A stretch of 23,472 bases of DNA from a virus. The notes below the pieces were generated by a model. That model was not told the origin of the DNA. It made no database searches and saw nothing but the letters and a program-made list of their open reading frames with translations. The stretch is taken from positions 1-23,472 of the IMG/VR virus record IMGVR_UViG_3300031812_000022. The stretch is one strand, 5' to 3'. This document shows positions 20,423 through 23,472 of the stretch, one piece after another (within the stretch, counting starts at the first letter, position 1; every line of letters starts with the position of its first letter). The position numbers and the translations under genes were made by a program.

Positions 20423-20842
20423 CTAAAAAGAATACGATAAGAAGACATAAATAGAAAAGTTTGTAAAAGTAAAATAGTTAAATCTTAAGCCAGCACCAAG
20501 AGAAAAATCGCTATATATTCTATGTGTATATATTATAATACTCTCTAAATTATTCACCCCTAAACCGATAGTGTTATCTTTCTTAACATAGTATGGATAC
20601 AAAACCGTATTTGTTACACTTTCTTTTTCTGTTATCATTATTTCTTTCAATATCTCGCTATTATTGGTAATGTAATTAGTTTTATAACTTATCTTCGTAA
20701 CCACTTTTGTGTTTGTTATGTAGTTTGTTGTATGTTTTACTAAAGGAGATGGGTTTGGTAGAAAAAACTTACAAAGCATAAAACCCCCCACTAGTGCTAA
20801 TATTAGCATTGATAGCATTATTAAAGTAAAGATAAATCGCAT
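20423..20842 (-). CDS. Membrane-anchored protein with beta-rich C-terminus, 139 residues
   Basis: Residues about 4-28 form one membrane helix (FIFTLIMLSMLILALVGGFM). The middle has imperfect repeats of TNYITNTKVV / TNYITNNSEI (about 39-66). The last 50 residues are amphipathic strands (GLGVNNLESIIIYTHRI, FSLGAGLRFNYFTFTNFSIY) ending in an aromatic F, like the last strand of outer-membrane proteins. This could be a spanin-like or other lysis accessory protein of a Gram-negative host, but the function is not established. The ribosome binding site GGAGGG is good. The gene overlaps the nuclease gene by 22 bases and holds a copy of the dispersed 25-base motif in its coding sequence. Confidence 0.68.
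   Translation of the reverse strand: MRFIFTLIMLSMLILALVGGFMLCKFFLPNPSPLVKHTTNYITNTKVVTKISYKTNYITNNSEILKEIMITEKESVTNTVLYPYYVKKDNTIGLGVNNLESIIIYTHRIYSDFSLGAGLRFNYFTFTNFSIYVFLSYSF
20513..20537 (-). promoter_or_regulatory. Dispersed 25-base motif, inside a coding sequence
   Basis: TATAATATATACACATAGAA then TATAT on the minus strand, inside the gene at 20423-20842 and about 95 bases before the start of the gene at 20419. Its conservation within coding DNA argues that the sequence itself is selected. Confidence 0.65.
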
Positions 20843-21219
20843 TCTTTACCCTCCAGTTTTGTTTTAATAAATTTTAAAACAAAATCATCTAGCCTCACAT
20901 AATCGCGGTTTGGTTTCTCTTTGGTAGGATACAAAAAAAGATTTTTCTTTATCTGTATCGTTGTAAATCTTAACAAAGTCCAACCAAGAACGCTTGCTAA
21001 AGTGTATTTAATACAGTCCTCTTGGTAGCCTATCGGTGTATTGTGTCTTCCGTAGTTCCATAAGCCACCCTCTACCTCTAGTGCTATTTTTATTGCTGGA
21101 ATAGCATAGTCAAAACGAAATTTATATTTAGGATAAGCAAAATAATATTCTCTTTCCCAATCAAGATTGTAGACTGTCTTTATTGTATCCAGGATTGCTT
21201 CCAGTTCTGGATACTTCAT
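20821..21219 (-). CDS. Small PD-(D/E)xK-like endonuclease, 132 residues
   Basis: Residues about 26-85 show a Vsr/DUF559-like nuclease core: YKFRFDYAIPAIKIALEVEG has the acidic D of the first strand and the E-x-E of the second, followed by GGLWNYGRHNTPIGYQEDCI and LGWTLLRFT. This resembles phage proteins annotated as endonucleases or Holliday-junction-like resolvases. It would cut DNA in packaging, recombination or repair. The start overlaps the stop of the helix-turn-helix gene (ATGA), so both are co-translated. Confidence 0.75.
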   Translation of the reverse strand: MKYPELEAILDTIKTVYNLDWEREYYFAYPKYKFRFDYAIPAIKIALEVEGGLWNYGRHNTPIGYQEDCIKYTLASVLGWTLLRFTTIQIKKNLFLYPTKEKPNRDYVRLDDFVLKFIKTKLEGKECDLSLL

Positions 21220-21803
21220 AGCCTGTTTCTAACCCACCTAACAAAATCGCCTACTTTGTTTTTAAGAATTAAGTTTCTTATTACCGCTTCGTAATCATTA
21301 TTAGTTTTTATTATTATTCCCGTTTCCTTTTGGTATTTCTCCGCTAAATCTAGCAGTATATCCCTACTAGCACCATCTAACCCGTTTACATGCTTAAAAT
21401 CATTTACCGCCTCCCAAATTTCTTTTCGTGGATTTGGTAGATTATTGTTTTCCTTTAGTAGTAGTTTTTCAGAATAGGAGAAAGCTTTATTTAGCATGTA
21501 AGAAAGTTCCTTAGCCAAAACAACCATGTTTTCAGTCATTCTCTCTAACTTTGCTAGTTGTTCATCCACCTTACCAATTTTGGTAAGGTTAGCCTTATCT
21601 ACCTTACTAGTTTTGGTAAGGTTACTATTAAGATTTATAATCCCTCTGTGTTTCACTTCACTTATAACTTTTACTAGTTCTTCATCACTTAACACCGTTG
21701 TAACACCGTTTTTGATTTTTTCTGGAAACATCTCCTTTACTACTTTCCTAACGGTGTTGTGTGAAACCCCCAAAATACTAGCTATCCTTTTTATAGTCCA
21801 CAT
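21216..21803 (-). CDS. Helix-turn-helix DNA-binding protein with internal repeats, 195 residues
   Basis: Residues 1-25 (TIKRIASILGVSHNTVRKVV) are a clear helix-turn-helix of the Rha/MerR-like type. A linker follows with an 11-residue repeat, NLTKTSKVD (about 61-69) and NLTKIGKVD (about 72-80), then a long coiled coil (about 80-110) for dimer formation and a basic C-terminus. It is probably a transcription regulator of the phage. It lies between the lysis genes and the nuclease gene, with ribosome binding site GGGGGG before ATG at 21803. It is a candidate for binding one of the repeated sites in the window, though this is inference. Confidence 0.72.
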   Translation of the reverse strand: MWTIKRIASILGVSHNTVRKVVKEMFPEKIKNGVTTVLSDEELVKVISEVKHRGIINLNSNLTKTSKVDKANLTKIGKVDEQLAKLERMTENMVVLAKELSYMLNKAFSYSEKLLLKENNNLPNPRKEIWEAVNDFKHVNGLDGASRDILLDLAEKYQKETGIIIKTNNDYEAVIRNLILKNKVGDFVRWVRNRL

Positions 21804-22032
21804 CTTTACCCCCCTTAAAATTTAGATTAAGACTATTTGTTTTGATACTTAAACTTTTTAAATCTAAAACGCCCTCAACGAACAAGTACACAAGTGATAC
21901 CGAAAGCACGATTATTAAATAAGTTTCATCACTAATTTTGGAAAAATACTTAAGAAAAAAAGCACTAGCAAAGTTAACAACAAAAACGAAAAATTTTCTT
22001 GAGAATATTTTACTTAATCTTGGATAAAACAT
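21778..22032 (-). CDS. Holin-like membrane protein, 84 residues
   Basis: Two hydrophobic helices (FFVFVVNFASAFFLKYF, about residues 14-30, and YLIIVLSVSLVYLFVEGVL, about 38-56) separated by a short charged turn, basic N-terminus, hydrophilic K/D-rich C-terminus. This is the size and form of a two-helix holin, which would make holes in the inner membrane for the endolysin. It overlaps the XhlA-like gene before it and the regulator gene after it. Holins have no strict sequence signature, so the call is from topology and context. Confidence 0.65.
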   Translation of the reverse strand: MFYPRLSKIFSRKFFVFVVNFASAFFLKYFSKISDETYLIIVLSVSLVYLFVEGVLDLKSLSIKTNSLNLNFKGGKDVDYKKDS

Positions 22033-22258
22033 ACATTACAAAACTAGTAACAAACGATAATACCGCTGTAATTAGTGCTGTAATTGTTAAGTTTCTGTTG
22101 CTTCTTGTTTCTTTTTCAAAGTCTTCAAGTCTAGTAATCCTAACAGTGTGTTCTGTGACTTTCTTATCCACAGAGTAAAGAATGTTTTTTATTTCCTCAA
22201 GCTCCTTTAGTATTATGTCTAAAGTTTTATTTCTTGTCACTTTTTCTTTGCACTCCAT
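22010..22258 (-). CDS. XhlA-like coiled-coil membrane protein, about 82 residues
   Basis: An N-terminal helix forms a coiled coil (LKELEEIKNILYSVDKKV and TVRITRLEDFEKE, about residues 18-53), followed by one membrane helix (ITALITAVLSFVTSFVMYVL, about 58-77) and a short K-rich end. This is the plan of the XhlA/hemolysin family that works with holins in phage lysis. ATG at 22258 overlaps the stop of the upstream gene (TGATG). A GTG one codon earlier is the alternative start. It is part of the lysis cassette. Confidence 0.68.
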   Translation of the reverse strand: MECKEKVTRNKTLDIILKELEEIKNILYSVDKKVTEHTVRITRLEDFEKETRSNRNLTITALITAVLSFVTSFVMYVLSKIK

Positions 22259-22551
22259 CACAAGCCGATTTCCTCCATTTCCTTTAGTATGTTATTAGTT
22301 TCGAGTGGTTTTGCTGTCCATTTTTCCAAATACACTGTTACTTTGTAACAGGTATCATTTCCATCTTCACCTAAGTTAATATGCTGTACTACTGTTAAAA
22401 TATCTGGCTGTAATTTTTCTTTTAAGTAGTCTTTAATGACTTTTATAAAATCTTCTCTTTTTAATAACTCTTCCGTAATGTCTTTGGGGTCTAGTGATAT
22501 ATGTTTTTCTTCTCCAATTCTTATTTCGCCTGTTGCAAAGATTACCTCCAT
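22258..22551 (-). CDS. Unknown protein in the lysis module, 97 residues
   Basis: I do not recognise it. It is an acidic soluble alpha/beta protein (EVIFATGEIRIGEEKHISLD, EELLKREDFIKVIKDYLKEK, NDTCYKVTVYLEKW). No membrane segment or signal is visible. The ribosome binding site AAGGAGGGAGAAA is strong. It stands between endolysin and the XhlA-like gene, which it overlaps at TGATG. It could be an antiholin or an unrelated structural protein; nothing shows which. Confidence 0.65.
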   Translation of the reverse strand: MEVIFATGEIRIGEEKHISLDPKDITEELLKREDFIKVIKDYLKEKLQPDILTVVQHINLGEDGNDTCYKVTVYLEKWTAKPLETNNILKEMEEIGL

Positions 22552-22608
22552 TTTCTCCCTCCTTAACCGTTTTTATTAAAGGATTTAACCAGCAATTTGC
22601 AAGCACTT

Positions 22609-23136
22609 TTAGCCGTAGTCTGTAACACCTCTGTATTCCGCTCTTCTTAACCAGCCGTTTAAGAATTTTTTGTTTTGAGGTCTCTTTTCGGCTATTGTAA
22701 TGTAATATTGCTTTTGGTTTTTAATAAAGTTGTTTATTAACGCATCTTTCTTGTTTGTCATAACAATTTCCTTAACTGATAGCAAAATATCTTCATTCAT
22801 GTCTCTTTCATTAGTGACATTATATCCTAACTCATTAATACTCTTAATTAACACATTTTTTGCGTTCTTCTCACCCGCATTTATAAGGAAATCAAAATAC
22901 TTACTAGCCACTTGGAAACTCACTTTTGCTAACTTATCCACATGATATTTAAGCCAGTAGTCATAGTAGTAAATTGTTTTCGCTTGTTCTTCGGTGAGTT
23001 TAGCAATATCTAGGTGCGGATATGAACGCTTGGAAATTCCATACTTCGTTTCACCGCCTAAATCGTTTGGGTCATTAACATAACCCCCTTCATGCTTTAA
23101 TATGTCTCTAAAAAGTCTATTAAACCTCTCATCCAT
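22609..23136 (-). CDS. Endolysin, GH108-type muramidase, 175 residues
   Basis: The N-terminal domain (about residues 5-95) has the GH108 signature ILKHEGGYVNDPNDLGGETK followed by YGIS. The catalytic glutamate is E16 in HEGGYVND. The C-terminal part (about 100-175) corresponds to the peptidoglycan-binding PG_binding_3 part (KQYYITIAEKRPQNKKFLNG then WLRRAEY). It would hydrolyse the glycan of peptidoglycan at the end of infection. It has no signal peptide, so it needs a holin, consistent with the membrane genes that follow. The ribosome binding site is GGGGGTGAAAG. A dispersed motif copy lies 20-45 bases upstream. Confidence 0.9.
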   Translation of the reverse strand: MDERFNRLFRDILKHEGGYVNDPNDLGGETKYGISKRSYPHLDIAKLTEEQAKTIYYYDYWLKYHVDKLAKVSFQVASKYFDFLINAGEKNAKNVLIKSINELGYNVTNERDMNEDILLSVKEIVMTNKKDALINNFIKNQKQYYITIAEKRPQNKKFLNGWLRRAEYRGVTDYG

Positions 23137-23155
23137 CTTTCACCCCCTACAACGT

Positions 23156-23180
23156 ATATATTCTATGTATATATATTATA
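23156..23180 (-). promoter_or_regulatory. Dispersed 25-base motif upstream of endolysin
   Basis: TATAATATATATACATAGAA then TATAT on the minus strand, one base different from the other copies. It lies in the 59-base gap between the fibre end and the endolysin gene, so it would be a natural promoter or operator of the lysis cassette. Confidence 0.65.
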
Positions 23181-23195
23181 GTAGTCTAAAATTTT

Positions 23196-23472
23196 TTATC
23201 CCCACCAAGCACGCACATAAACATTAAAACTACTAAGCTGTGAATAAACAGGTGCACTAAATGTTTTTAAGTAAAGATTTATTTTATTGTTTTCTCTTTT
23301 TATCACTTTAGCCATTACACTACCACTAAAACCTATGTGAACCCGTGAGGTGTCGGTTTCGTGTTGCCATAATAGGATATCCTCACCATAATAGTTTTGA
23401 CTACCAAACCCTGTGCCATTAGCATAAATCCATACTTCCAAAAACGATGGTATTATGGGTAGTTCGGTGATG
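23196..23472 (-). CDS. C-terminal end of a tail fibre-like protein (runs off right edge)
   Basis: The frame is open to the window edge, so this is the last 91 residues of a longer protein. An internal TTG at 23441 is not a real start. The end is beta-rich (VWIYANGTGFGSQNYY, RVHIGFSGSVMAKVIKR, KINLYLKTFSAP) and finishes with FNVYVRAWWG, as do the C-termini of some phage fibres and other structural adhesins. It would be the distal part contacting the host, or a baseplate component. The lysis genes follow at once, so this is probably the end of the tail module on a circular map. Confidence 0.62.
   Translation of the reverse strand, partial: ITELPIIPSFLEVWIYANGTGFGSQNYYGEDILLWQHETDTSRVHIGFSGSVMAKVIKRENNKINLYLKTFSAPVYSQLSSFNVYVRAWWG

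Overview
This window is a stretch of a tailed double-stranded DNA bacteriophage (or prophage) of siphovirus type with an HK97-like head. It is AT-rich, roughly one third G+C by eye. Every protein gene and both tRNA-like genes that I can support lie on the minus strand, so transcription runs from the right end to the left end. Good GGAGG or GGGGGTGA ribosome binding sites, a perfect TTGACA-N17-TATAAT promoter and UUCG/poly-U hairpins point to a bacterial host. The host cannot be named from the sequence. A DUF1874-type ring nuclease and lysine/glutamate-rich proteins would suit a thermophile with type III CRISPR, but that is inference.

Reading with transcription: (a) 23472-23196 is the C-terminal end of a tail fibre-like protein that enters from the right. 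(b) 23136-21778 is a lysis module: GH108-type endolysin, an unknown 97-residue protein, an XhlA-like coiled-coil membrane protein and a holin-like two-helix protein. (c) 21803-20093 holds a helix-turn-helix protein, a small PD-(D/E)xK-like nuclease, a membrane-anchored protein and a deoxyribosyltransferase-like protein. (d) 20004-19852 carries a tRNA-like gene with an abnormal anticodon arm and a normal tRNA-Asp(GUC), followed by a terminator. (e) 19740-19076 is about 660 bases with no gene: an AT-rich field of TTTTTGAT-type repeats around a large inverted repeat, the best candidate for a replication origin. (f) 19062-12656 is an early/accessory region: two paralogous cysteine-motif proteins, a ParB-like/methyltransferase fusion, a run of small unknown genes, a viral ring nuclease (AcrIII-1/DUF1874) split by a one-base frameshift, a likely single-strand annealing or recombination protein and two unknown proteins. 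(g) 12547-11355 is a second ParB-like/methyltransferase fusion, split at a run of nine A. (h) 11247-1 is the packaging, head and tail module: TerS, TerL, portal fused to a MuF-like domain, HK97 protease, capsid, connectors, tail terminator-like protein, tail tube, probable tail chaperone and the tape measure protein, which runs off the left edge.

Three layers of repeated cis-elements tie the map together. A 24-25 base motif containing TACACATAGAATATAT occurs at five places, always upstream of a minus-strand gene. A 21-base block containing CTGAACCATGTGGGA sits between a terminator hairpin and the ribosome binding site in front of three early genes. A 16-base sequence is shared by the leaders of the portal gene and the first early gene. 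The most notable points are the anti-CRISPR ring nuclease with its frameshift, the ParB-methyltransferase interrupted exactly at a slippery A-run, and the dispersed motif, which may be a phage-specific promoter or a stoperator-like site. No integrase, polymerase, helicase or CRISPR array is visible.
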